A stretch of DNA of 64,000 nt from Thermomonas alba (GTDB taxonomy: Bacteria; Pseudomonadota; Gammaproteobacteria; Xanthomonadales; Xanthomonadaceae): NCBI RefSeq assembly GCF_022419205.1, contig NZ_JAJOZU010000006.1:1-64000 (forward strand). The letters are read 5' to 3'. The notes below the pieces were generated by a model, which saw only the letters and a program-made list of their open reading frames with translations, searched no databases and was not told the DNA's origin. Position numbers and translations under genes: made by a program. The number at the start of each line of letters is the position of its first letter. The first letter of the stretch is position 1. Of this stretch, positions 29,975 through 38,137 are shown one piece after another.

Positions 29975-32352
29975 GACGGGATAACGCTCCCCGGCCCGCG
30001 GACGACGGGCGCGAAGGCGCGGGCGCCCGCCTGCTGGCGTGGCTGCCGGCCCTGCTGGTGGCGCAGCTGCTGCTGGCGCTGTGGATGGGTGTGCGCGCGC
30101 TGCCGCCCGGCGCGGGGGGCACGGTCTTGGCGCTGGCCATCGGCAATGAGCTGCTGTTCCTGCTGCGCGCGCTGCCGCTGCTGCTGCCGATCAGCCTGGC
30201 GCTGGCGGCGCTGCCGGCGCGGCGCTGGGCGCTGCTGGGAGTTGCCGCGTGCTGGGCGCTGTTCCTGCTGGCGCAGGCGCTGCTGGACCAGTATTTCCTC
30301 GTGGCGGGGGTGCCGCTGGGAGCCGACCTGTTCGGCTACCGGCTGGACGAAATCCGCACCACCCTCGGCGGTGCCGGCGGCGGGCTCGGTGTGGCCGGCG
30401 TGGCCGGCCTGCTGCTGCCGCTGCTGGTGCTGATCGCCCTGCTGGCCTGGCGCGCGCGGTGCCCGTTGCCGGCGCGCCGCGGCGTGCTGGCGGTGCTGCT
30501 GCTGGCCGGGCTGGCGGCCTGGGCGCTGCCGCTGGCGCCCGGCGTCTCCCTCCTGCGCGGCGAGGCGGTCCGCGCCGCGGCTACCAGCAAGGGGGCCTAT
30601 TTCGTAGCCGACAGCCTGCGCTGGTGGCGCGCGCAGGACATCCCCGCGATCGCCAGCGCCAGCGCCGCCGCGCCGACGGCGACCGTGGCGGCAGCGGGCG
30701 GCGATCCGGCCTATCCCTTCCTGCACGTGGACACGACCCCTGACGCGCTGGGGGCGTACTTCGGCCCCACCCGCGACGGCCGCCCGCCGAACGTGGTGGT
30801 GATCGTGGTCGAAGGCCTGGGTCGCGCCTTCTCCGGCCCGGATGCCGCGCTCGGCAGCTTCACCCCGTTCCTGGACGAACTGGCCGGGCGCAGCCTGTAC
30901 TTCGACAATTTCCTCGCCAACCAGGGCCGCACCTTCGGCGTGCTGCCCTCGCTGCTGGCCTCGCTGCCGATGGGCGAGCAGGGCTTCACCGCGCTGGGCG
31001 CGGACATGCCCGCGCATACCGGCCTGTTCAACGTGCTGCAGCGCCAGGGCTACCACGCGGCGTTCTACAGCGGCACCGACACCGGCTTCGACGACGAGCG
31101 CACCTTCCTGCAGCGGCAGGGCGTGCAGGACATCGTGGACCTGCGCAATTTCGGCGCGGGCTACCAGCGCAACCCGTTGGATGCCTGGGGCTATCCAGAC
31201 CGCGAACTGGTGCGCCGGGTGCTGGCCGACAGCCCGCGCCTGCAGCCGCCGTTCGTGCTGGGCATGCAGACCATCAGCATGCACACGAACTACCGCTTCC
31301 CCGGGCAGGAGGCCTACCGCGCGCGGCTGGAGCAGCGCCTGCAGCAGCTGGGCATCCCCGAAGCGCGGCGCGCGGCCTATCGCGCGCAGTCCGATATCTA
31401 CACGTCGATCCTCTACACCGACGATGCGCTGCGGCGCTATTTCGAAGGCGTCGCCCGCGCGCCGTGGTATGCCGACACCATTTTCGTCATCACCGGCGAC
31501 CATCGCCTGCCGGAAATCCCGCTGGACACCCATATCGAGCGCTATCACGTGCCGCTGTTGATCTTCTCGCCGCTGCTCAGGCAGCCGGCGCGGGTGCGCG
31601 CGGTGTCCTCGCACCTGGACGTGACGCCCTCGCTGCTGGCGCTGCTGGCGCATACCTACGGGCTCAAGCGCCCGCAGCGCGCGGCCTGGACCGGCAGCGG
31701 GCTGGACCTGGCCACCACCTTCCGCAGCACCCACGAGTTTCCGCTGAAGCAGACCAAGACCAGCGCGCTGGATTTCGTCTCCGGGCGCTGGTTCCTGCAC
31801 GACGGCGCCCTGTTCGAACTGCAGGACGGCCTGCGCACCTCCGAGGTGGACGACGCCGGGGGGCGCGCGCAGGTGCAGGCACGCCTTGATGCCTACCAAG
31901 CCGCAAACGCCGCGTTCCTGCGCAGCCGCACGCTGTCGCCGGAGGGCGCGGCCCCGGCGCTGGTGGCCTATCGCGAGGCGCCCGCCGCGACCGCGCCGCC
32001 GGCGGTGCAGGCCGTCGCGCCCGGGCTCGGGGTGGAGGCGCTGACGCTGGCGGTGGCGGCCGACGGCATCCATCTGCAGGCCGAGTTCGCCAATGGCGAC
32101 GGCCATGATTCCTCGCCCTTCGTGCCGCTGGCGGTGCTTCTGGATGAAAGCGGCCGCGAGCTGCACGAAAGCTATGGCGCCGCCCTGCGCCTGCCCGCGC
32201 ACGGGCAGCAGCGGGTGTCACTGGTGCTGCCGCGGCCGCCGGCGCCGGGGCGTTATTTCGTCTCGGTGCGGCCGTCCGATCCCGACGACGGCAAGCCGCT
32301 GGGGCGTGGGCGCTACCACGTGCCGGTGGATGTGCCGGCCGCAGCGCAATGA
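29971..32352 (+). CDS. Membrane sulfatase-fold transferase (LtaS/OpgB-like)
   Basis: A 793-residue inner-membrane protein. Four to five helices in residues 20-190 are followed by a periplasmic alkaline-phosphatase/sulfatase domain (about 250-620) with VVIVVEGLG, the probable Thr nucleophile 321 in NQGRTFGVLPS, YSGTDTGFDD and VITGDHRLPE, and a beta-sandwich-like tail. Such enzymes add phosphoglycerol or phosphoethanolamine to glycans or lipids. The GTG start overlaps the barrel gene stop. Context suggests that it decorates the polymer made by the glycosyltransferase. Confidence 0.85.
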   Translation: MRRDNAPRPADDGREGAGARLLAWLPALLVAQLLLALWMGVRALPPGAGGTVLALAIGNELLFLLRALPLLLPISLALAALPARRWALLGVAACWALFLLAQALLDQYFLVAGVPLGADLFGYRLDEIRTTLGGAGGGLGVAGVAGLLLPLLVLIALLAWRARCPLPARRGVLAVLLLAGLAAWALPLAPGVSLLRGEAVRAAATSKGAYFVADSLRWWRAQDIPAIASASAAAPTATVAAAGGDPAYPFLHVDTTPDALGAYFGPTRDGRPPNVVVIVVEGLGRAFSGPDAALGSFTPFLDELAGRSLYFDNFLANQGRTFGVLPSLLASLPMGEQGFTALGADMPAHTGLFNVLQRQGYHAAFYSGTDTGFDDERTFLQRQGVQDIVDLRNFGAGYQRNPLDAWGYPDRELVRRVLADSPRLQPPFVLGMQTISMHTNYRFPGQEAYRARLEQRLQQLGIPEARRAAYRAQSDIYTSILYTDDALRRYFEGVARAPWYADTIFVITGDHRLPEIPLDTHIERYHVPLLIFSPLLRQPARVRAVSSHLDVTPSLLALLAHTYGLKRPQRAAWTGSGLDLATTFRSTHEFPLKQTKTSALDFVSGRWFLHDGALFELQDGLRTSEVDDAGGRAQVQARLDAYQAANAAFLRSRTLSPEGAAPALVAYREAPAATAPPAVQAVAPGLGVEALTLAVAADGIHLQAEFANGDGHDSSPFVPLAVLLDESGRELHESYGAALRLPAHGQQRVSLVLPRPPAPGRYFVSVRPSDPDDGKPLGRGRYHVPVDVPAAAQ

Positions 32353-33308
32353 GCCGGTACGGATGCCGCGGCCTGCTGCTGGCGGCCCTGCTGCTGCTGG
32401 CCGGCGCCGCTGGCGCGCAGGCGCCGCGCGCGGTGTGGGTCTGGGAATCCGATTCCTACGCGATGCTGGATTCGCCGGCGGTGGCCGAGGAGGCGCTCGA
32501 TTTCCTCGCGCGCAAGCGCATCGGCGCGCTCTACCTGTACGCCGACGCCTACCGGGGGCGCAACCTGCTGGCGCAGCAGCCGGAGCGCTACCACGTCTTC
32601 ATCCGCGCCGCGCATGCGCGCGGAATGCAGGTGTATGCGCTGCTCGGCTCGTGGTACCTGCATACCGAGCGCTACGTGCTGCCGCGCCAGCAGCACAAGG
32701 CGGTGGCAATGTTGCGGCGGGTGCTGGACTACAACGCCGCCGCCCCCGACGGGGCGCGCTTCGACGGCGTGAACTACGACATCGAGCCGCACCTGCTGGA
32801 TGAATGGGAGGACGCCGCCCGCGTGCGCCTGCTGCGCGGCTTCCTCGACATGACCGCCGCGATGATGGAAGCCCGGCGCAAGTCCGGGCAGGCGCTGCCG
32901 GTCGGCCCGGCGATGCCGTTCTGGTGGGACGGCATCGCCCTGGAGTGGCGCGGCGCGCGCAAGCCGGTGAGCGAGCACGTGATCGACCTGACCGACTACG
33001 TGGCGCTGATGGACTACCGCAACTTCGCGCAAGGGCGCGACTCCATCCTCGCCCATGCCGAGTCCGAGATGGCGTACGCCGACCGCGTGGGCAAGCGCGT
33101 GGTGATCGGCCTGGAGTTCAATCCCGGCGAGCCGGCCAAGCTCAGCTTCCACGGCATGACCGAGGCCGCGTTCGAGGCCGAGGCAGGCAAGGTGGAGGCC
33201 GCCTACCGCACGCGCCCGGCGTTCGCCGGATTCGTGTTCCACCACTACGAAGGCTACCGCCGCTTCGTTGGCGAGCCGGTACCGGATTCGCAGTCGAAGC
33301 CGGAATAG
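32349..33308 (+). CDS. Secreted glycosidase-like (TIM-barrel) protein
   Basis: A 319-residue protein with a signal peptide (LLLAALLLLAGAAGAQA) and a fold that reads as a TIM barrel: RAVWVWES at strand 1, YLYADAYR, YALLGSWYL, then FDGVNYDIEPHLLDEW with acidic residues placed as in glycosidases, and VALMDYRNFA. I do not recognise an exact GH family. In PgaB-like and PelA systems a periplasmic hydrolase trims the polymer during export, and this gene may play that part. Its ATG overlaps the sulfatase stop and it ends the operon. Confidence 0.75.
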   Translation: MSRYGCRGLLLAALLLLAGAAGAQAPRAVWVWESDSYAMLDSPAVAEEALDFLARKRIGALYLYADAYRGRNLLAQQPERYHVFIRAAHARGMQVYALLGSWYLHTERYVLPRQQHKAVAMLRRVLDYNAAAPDGARFDGVNYDIEPHLLDEWEDAARVRLLRGFLDMTAAMMEARRKSGQALPVGPAMPFWWDGIALEWRGARKPVSEHVIDLTDYVALMDYRNFAQGRDSILAHAESEMAYADRVGKRVVIGLEFNPGEPAKLSFHGMTEAAFEAEAGKVEAAYRTRPAFAGFVFHHYEGYRRFVGEPVPDSQSKPE

Positions 33309-33336
33309 GGCGCGGTGCTGCCGGCAGCACCGCGCC
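33309..33336. terminator. Perfect palindrome between convergent genes, likely bidirectional terminator
   Basis: A 28-base perfect palindrome (13-base stem GGCGCGGTGCTGC with a CG centre) starts one base past the stop of the glycosidase-like gene and ends 8 bases before the TonB-receptor stop on the other strand. No T run follows on either side, so termination would depend on the strong stem or on Rho. Confidence 0.65.
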
Positions 33337-33344
33337 ATGCCGCG

Positions 33345-36300
33345 TCACTGCAACGGCTTTCCGCCCAGCTTCCAGGTCAGCTGCAGGAAGAAGCTGCGGC
33401 CGATGCTGTCGAACCACGAGGTGTCGTAGTAGGGGTAGTTGCCCCAAGTGGGATCCTTCGGTGGCATCTGGTTGAACAGGTTGTCCACCGTCAGCGCCAG
33501 GCGCAGATGGTCGTTGATGTCGTAGCGCGCACCGGCATTGAAGCGCCAAGTGGCGTGCGTCCATGCGTCGTTTGCATAGTTGGCGATTCGCCCGAGATAG
33601 GTACCGAACAGACTGGCGCCCCATGCGCCGCGGTCCCAGTTGATTCCCAGGTTGCCCTTGGCGCGCGGCAGGGTGGTATCGCTGAAGGTCACCGCCAGCA
33701 TGTCCTCGGTAGGATCGCCCGGATACTGCTGGCGGGTGTGCCGACGCGTCCAGTTGTAGTTGCCGGTGAAGCGGAAGTCGCCCGCCGTGGTCTGCAGGCG
33801 GTAGTTGGCGGTGACGTCGATCCCCGAGGTCTGCTCGCGCGCGATGTTGATCGGACCGAAATGCACGCTGGTGATGTCGCCGTTGCTATCGCGGATCACC
33901 CGCGCGATGGCGTCCACGCAGGTGGGCGAGTTGATGTCCACCGGCGTTCCGGTGTCGGTCTGGCCGAGCCGGCAGTTGGCCTCGGTTTGGCGCAGCAGAT
34001 CGCGATCCTGGGCCTCTACCTGGTTCTGCACGCGGATCGCGTAGTAGTCGATTGCGAGGTCGAAGTCGTGGCTGGGCGACCACACGAAGCCGAACGTAGC
34101 GGAGCGGCTGGTCTCTGCGTCGAGTGCGATGTTGCCGGCATACACGTCGAAGGTGCTGATGTCGTAACTGCCATCGTCGTAGCACCAGGCGTTGCTGGCG
34201 CCAGGGTTGTCCACCCGGCACTGATAGTAGTCAGTGGCGTAGCGGGTGCGGTAGTAATCGTTTCCGGCGAACAGGTAGTGCATGTCCGGCGTGCGGAAGC
34301 CAGTGCCGTAGGAGCCGCGCACCAGTAGCGTATCCAGCGGGCGCCACTCCAGACCGAGGCTGTAGGTGAACTTGCCGGGCTGGCGGCCGCCGTAGCGGTA
34401 TTGGTCATAGCGCCCGGCGAGGCTGCCCTGCACGCTGGGCAGCAGGGGGAGGCGCAATTCGGCGGCTGCGCTCCAGTGGTTGCGGCTGCCGCGGCCGTCG
34501 CCGTAGCGTGGTCCTACGTATGCATCGTCGGTGAGCGCCAGCGGATCGGGGTTGATGCGATAGGACTGGCGGCCGAATTCCAGTGCGCCTGCGAAGCCGG
34601 CATCGCCGGCCGGCAGGGTGAACAGGGCCGGAGTGTCCATGGTCAGGCTGAGGTTGTCGTTGTCCGCCTTGGGGCGGAACACCGACATCGCTGCGATGGA
34701 GGCAAACTCGGCCTCGGTCAGCGGCTTGAACAGGCGCGCCGGGTCGGCGTCGTAGATGGCGTAGCCGTCGGCGTCGTAGCCCAGGCGCGGGCCCAGGAAC
34801 AGCGCGTTCGCGGCCGCTGCCTTGATCCGCGGCATGGCCACGTCGGCAGCGTATTGCGAGTGGTTGTAGGCCGCTTCCCAGTTCCAGTCGCGCCCGAACA
34901 TGCCCTTGAAGCCGGTGGTGATGGCCAGGGTTTTCTGGGTGGTCGTGTTCATGCGGTTGCGCAACCCGCCCATCTCCTCGGGCGTGAACTGGCGCGACCA
35001 GATCTCGTAATGCCCGGTGGCCTGATTGAAGAACATCTTGTTGCGGTAGTTGTCGGTCGAGGCCGGATCGTGGAACTCCCAGCCCATGTTGTCGCTGACC
35101 ACGTCGTTGCCGTTGGTGCCGGTGAGCAGCTTCACCGTCTGGCGCGCTGCCTGTACGTCCGCGAACCAAGACAGGTCGCCGGACATCCGGTACTCGAACG
35201 ATCCATACGCGCTGACCCCGGTGCGCTGGTTGCGGATGGTGCGGTAGGCGATCGCGCGCTCGCTGCCGCAGTAAGGCTCGCCATAGCGGTCGTAGGCCAG
35301 CACCGTGGTGCCTTGGTTGAGCCCAGCCATCGCCTGGCAGCCATCCGGTGGCGCCAGGTTGGCGTCGTCGTCCCAGTCGTACACCTGCGCGATCAGGCGC
35401 GGCAGGCGGCGGCGCGGGATCGGCGCATCCAGGGTCGAATCCTGCACCTTGCGCTGGGTCCCCCACAGCGGGCGCTGGTCGATCAGCTCCAGCCCCAGCA
35501 CCGCGCTGAAATCACCGCGCTCGAAGCCTGTGGTCAGGGTGAGGTCGTGCGATTCGCCGCCGCCCTCGCTGGTCCCGCCGTAGCGGTAGTCGATGGTGGT
35601 GCCATCCACCGATTTCTTGAGGATGAAGTTGATCACCCCCGCCATCGCGTCCGAGCCATACACGGCGGAAGCGCTGCCGGTCAGGATCTCGATCCGCTCG
35701 ATCATGCCCAGCGGGATATTGCCGATGTCGGTGAAGTTGCTACGGCTGTTGAGCGGCAGCGGGAAGTCGGCGATCCGGCGGCCGTTGACCAGCACCAGGG
35801 TGTGGTTGGGGCCGAGCCCGCGCAGGTCCACCGCCTGTGCGCCGGGGGTGGACTGCGCGCTGGTGGTGTTCTGCTGCCCCTGTACGCTGCCGCTGTTCTG
35901 GCTGAGCGAACGCAGCACTTCGGGCACCGTGGTCAGGCCGGACGCCTGGATCTGCTCGGCGGTGACGATGGTGATGGGGGCCGGGCCTTCGACCTGTGCG
36001 CGCGGGATGCGGGAGCCGGTCACTTGGACCGCTTCCAGATTGGTCACCGGTGTCTCTGCCTGCGCCGCCGGCCTGCGCGCAGGCGGTGCGGCTGGTGTGT
36101 TGGCGGCCGGTACGATCAGCACGGCCCCGGAGGCGTCGCGCCGCGCAGTGAAGCCACTTCCTTCCAGCAGGGCATCGAGCGCCTGCGCGGAGCCTGCTTG
36201 TCCGCGCAGCCCCTTGCTGCGCGCGCCCTTCAGCTGGTCCGCGCGGTACACCAGCTGGGTGCCGGTCTGGCGCGCATAGGCATCCAGCGCGGTGGCGAGG

Positions 36301-36398
36301 TCGCCGGCCGGGATGTCGAGGCGGGTGGCGGTTTGCGCCTGCGCCGCGAGGGCGGCGGAGCAGGCGAGTGACAGCAGCAGGACGCGCAGCGGTTTCAT
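33345..36398 (-). CDS. TonB-dependent receptor with N-terminal signalling (STN) domain
   Basis: A 1017-residue outer-membrane receptor. A signal peptide ends near AAQAQ; the STN domain covers about residues 23-95 (TRLDIPAGDLATALDAYARQ), then a proline-rich linker, a plug (residues ~110-260, with VDLRGLGPNHTLVLVNGRR and SASAVYGSDAMAGVINF) and a barrel ending FFLQLTWKLGGKPLQ. The STN domain couples substrate binding to FecR and the ECF sigma factor encoded just upstream. Its long extracellular loops fit large substrates such as peptides or polymers. Cyanophycin or beta-aspartyl peptides are proposed from the neighbouring enzyme. Confidence 0.92.
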   Translation of the reverse strand: MKPLRVLLLSLACSAALAAQAQTATRLDIPAGDLATALDAYARQTGTQLVYRADQLKGARSKGLRGQAGSAQALDALLEGSGFTARRDASGAVLIVPAANTPAAPPARRPAAQAETPVTNLEAVQVTGSRIPRAQVEGPAPITIVTAEQIQASGLTTVPEVLRSLSQNSGSVQGQQNTTSAQSTPGAQAVDLRGLGPNHTLVLVNGRRIADFPLPLNSRSNFTDIGNIPLGMIERIEILTGSASAVYGSDAMAGVINFILKKSVDGTTIDYRYGGTSEGGGESHDLTLTTGFERGDFSAVLGLELIDQRPLWGTQRKVQDSTLDAPIPRRRLPRLIAQVYDWDDDANLAPPDGCQAMAGLNQGTTVLAYDRYGEPYCGSERAIAYRTIRNQRTGVSAYGSFEYRMSGDLSWFADVQAARQTVKLLTGTNGNDVVSDNMGWEFHDPASTDNYRNKMFFNQATGHYEIWSRQFTPEEMGGLRNRMNTTTQKTLAITTGFKGMFGRDWNWEAAYNHSQYAADVAMPRIKAAAANALFLGPRLGYDADGYAIYDADPARLFKPLTEAEFASIAAMSVFRPKADNDNLSLTMDTPALFTLPAGDAGFAGALEFGRQSYRINPDPLALTDDAYVGPRYGDGRGSRNHWSAAAELRLPLLPSVQGSLAGRYDQYRYGGRQPGKFTYSLGLEWRPLDTLLVRGSYGTGFRTPDMHYLFAGNDYYRTRYATDYYQCRVDNPGASNAWCYDDGSYDISTFDVYAGNIALDAETSRSATFGFVWSPSHDFDLAIDYYAIRVQNQVEAQDRDLLRQTEANCRLGQTDTGTPVDINSPTCVDAIARVIRDSNGDITSVHFGPINIAREQTSGIDVTANYRLQTTAGDFRFTGNYNWTRRHTRQQYPGDPTEDMLAVTFSDTTLPRAKGNLGINWDRGAWGASLFGTYLGRIANYANDAWTHATWRFNAGARYDINDHLRLALTVDNLFNQMPPKDPTWGNYPYYDTSWFDSIGRSFFLQLTWKLGGKPLQ

Positions 36399-36483
36399 GG
36401 CAAAGGTTCCCCAGTGGGCGCTCGACGTGGCGCCATCGCGGCATCATGACGAGCGACTGCGGGAAATCCCGCATTCGCCTGCC

Positions 36484-37488
36484 TCAGCGCGCGTGCAGCA
36501 GGATCCGCCCGTCCGCGGCCTCGGCGCGGATCGGGAATCCGGCCTCCAGCAGGCGGACGAAGCCATCCTCGTTGTCCCAGCGGAAGCTGCCGCCGATCCG
36601 CAGCGTGCCGACGCGCGCGTCGGCCAGCACCAGCTTGCGCGCGTTGTAGCGGTTGAACTCGGCTACCGCCTCGGACAGCGGGGTGTCGCGGAACACCAAC
36701 CAGCCTTGCTGCCAGTCCAGCAGATCCTGCGCGTCCTCGAGCGCGAGGTTGCGCACCAGGACGCCATCCGCGCGTGCCAGCGCCAGGCTGCCCGCCGGCA
36801 GCAGTGCGGAGGCGCCGGCGGCACCTGCCGCGTCTTCCAGGCGCACGGTGCCTTCGGTCACCACGACCCGCACGCTGCCGGGATCGCGCCGCACCGAGAA
36901 GCGCGTGCCCACCGCCACGGCGCGATAGCCGCGGGCGGCGACCGAAAATGGCCGTGCGGGGTCCTTGGCCACGGCGAAGATCGCCTCGCCCTGCAGCAGG
37001 TGGACGCGGCGCGCCTGTCGCGTCAGCTGCACCTCGATCCGGCTGGCAGCGGCCAGGGTCACCCGGGAGCCATCGGTGAGCACGATCTGGCGCACCTGGC
37101 CGATGCCGCTTTCATAGGCATATGCGGGCGGTTGCGATGCGGGTGGTGTTGGTCGCCATAGCCCTACGGCGACCAAGGCGCAGGCGGCCAGCATGGCCGC
37201 TATGGCCCACGGCCAGCGAGGGCGGCGATGGCGGACGTGGCGGGCAGGACGTGCCGCAAGCGCCTGCAGCATCTGCTCGCGGCGGGCGGGGCGGCCGGCG
37301 CCCAGCGCCTGCAGGCGCGCGCTCTCCTGCCAGGCCGCCTGCAAGCGCAGGAAGGCCACGCGGTGCGCGGTGTCCGCGGCCAGCCAAGCCTGCAGGGCGG
37401 TTTCGTCCTGCAGGCTCCAGCGTTCACTGTCGCGGTGCGCCAGCCAGGCGGCGGCGGCGGCTTCGATGGCGGCGCTATTTGCGGCCAT
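36484..37488 (-). CDS. FecR-family anti-sigma factor/signal transducer
   Basis: A 334-residue transmembrane regulator: an N-terminal FecR cytoplasmic helix region (AAAAWLAHRDSERWSLQDET, DTAHRVAFLRLQAAWQ), one membrane helix (WAIAAMLAACALVAVGLW, ~105-122), the periplasmic FecR domain (LTDGSRVTLAAASRIEV ... FSVAARGYRAVAVGTRFSV) and a DUF4974-like/STN-binding C-terminus. It relays the receptor signal to the sigma factor. Its start lies inside the last 14 bases of the sigma gene, so both are made together. Confidence 0.93.
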   Translation of the reverse strand: MAANSAAIEAAAAAWLAHRDSERWSLQDETALQAWLAADTAHRVAFLRLQAAWQESARLQALGAGRPARREQMLQALAARPARHVRHRRPRWPWAIAAMLAACALVAVGLWRPTPPASQPPAYAYESGIGQVRQIVLTDGSRVTLAAASRIEVQLTRQARRVHLLQGEAIFAVAKDPARPFSVAARGYRAVAVGTRFSVRRDPGSVRVVVTEGTVRLEDAAGAAGASALLPAGSLALARADGVLVRNLALEDAQDLLDWQQGWLVFRDTPLSEAVAEFNRYNARKLVLADARVGTLRIGGSFRWDNEDGFVRLLEAGFPIRAEAADGRILLHAR

Positions 37489-38047
37489 GGCCCGGCTCCG
37501 CCTTGCCCGGCGCGCTGGCTGTGGGCGCAGGTGCCGGTTCTCCCGCAAACAGGGCATCAGCCAGCAGACGCATGGCTTTGGCGATGTGTTTTTCCACCGT
37601 TTTCTCGCTGATTCCTAGCCGCAGGGCCACGTCCTTCTGGGAAAGCTCCTCGACCCGCCGCAGCCACACCACTTCGCGGCAGCGATCAGGAAGGCGGTCC
37701 AGCGCCTGCGCCAGCCGGCGCAGGGACTGACGTCCACCACACCAGCGTTCCGGCGAGACCTCGTCCACCAAGACGTGCGAGGGCGGAAGATCACCCATCG
37801 GTTCGATCGAGACGACCTTGGCGCGGCGCAGGCGGTCGGCCATCAGGTGGCGCGCGCTGGCAAACAGGAAGGCCTTGGGCTGGGTCGGAAGCGTGCGCGA
37901 GGCGGCTTCGTAGATGCGGGTGTAGAGCTCCTGGCGCAGATCGTGCCATTCGTCCGGGTGCGGCCAGTGCCGGCGCAGGAACGCCATCAGGGCCTGCTCA
38001 TGGGCCAGGATTTCGTGGATGAACCAGCGGTCGAGGTCGGCCTGCAT
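37475..38047 (-). CDS. ECF RNA polymerase sigma factor (FecI-like)
   Basis: A 190-residue sigma factor with region 2 (FIHEILAHEQALMAFLRRHW, DLRQELYTRIYEA) and region 4 (LPDRCREVVWLRRVEELSQKDVALRLGISEKTVEKHIAKAM). It follows the FecI plan and would switch on the TonB receptor in response to substrate. Start MQADLDRWF was chosen over an extension to 38116 because region 2 begins there. It is divergent from the S51-asparaginase fusion gene with only 90 bases between them, so shared control is likely. Confidence 0.93.
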   Translation of the reverse strand: MQADLDRWFIHEILAHEQALMAFLRRHWPHPDEWHDLRQELYTRIYEAASRTLPTQPKAFLFASARHLMADRLRRAKVVSIEPMGDLPPSHVLVDEVSPERWCGGRQSLRRLAQALDRLPDRCREVVWLRRVEELSQKDVALRLGISEKTVEKHIAKAMRLLADALFAGEPAPAPTASAPGKAEPGHGRK

Positions 38048-38137
38048 GGCTCTACCATAGCGAAAGCCGATACTTCGGCGGGGGAAATCGCGCGTCCATT
38101 CGTCTATCCCAGGCATGCCCCTGCGAGAGGAAGCGAT

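Noticed and set aside
29908-32202. 764-residue open frame opposite the sulfatase gene
   Set aside because: It is low-complexity Gln/Arg/Ala sequence that shadows a gene with clear catalytic motifs.
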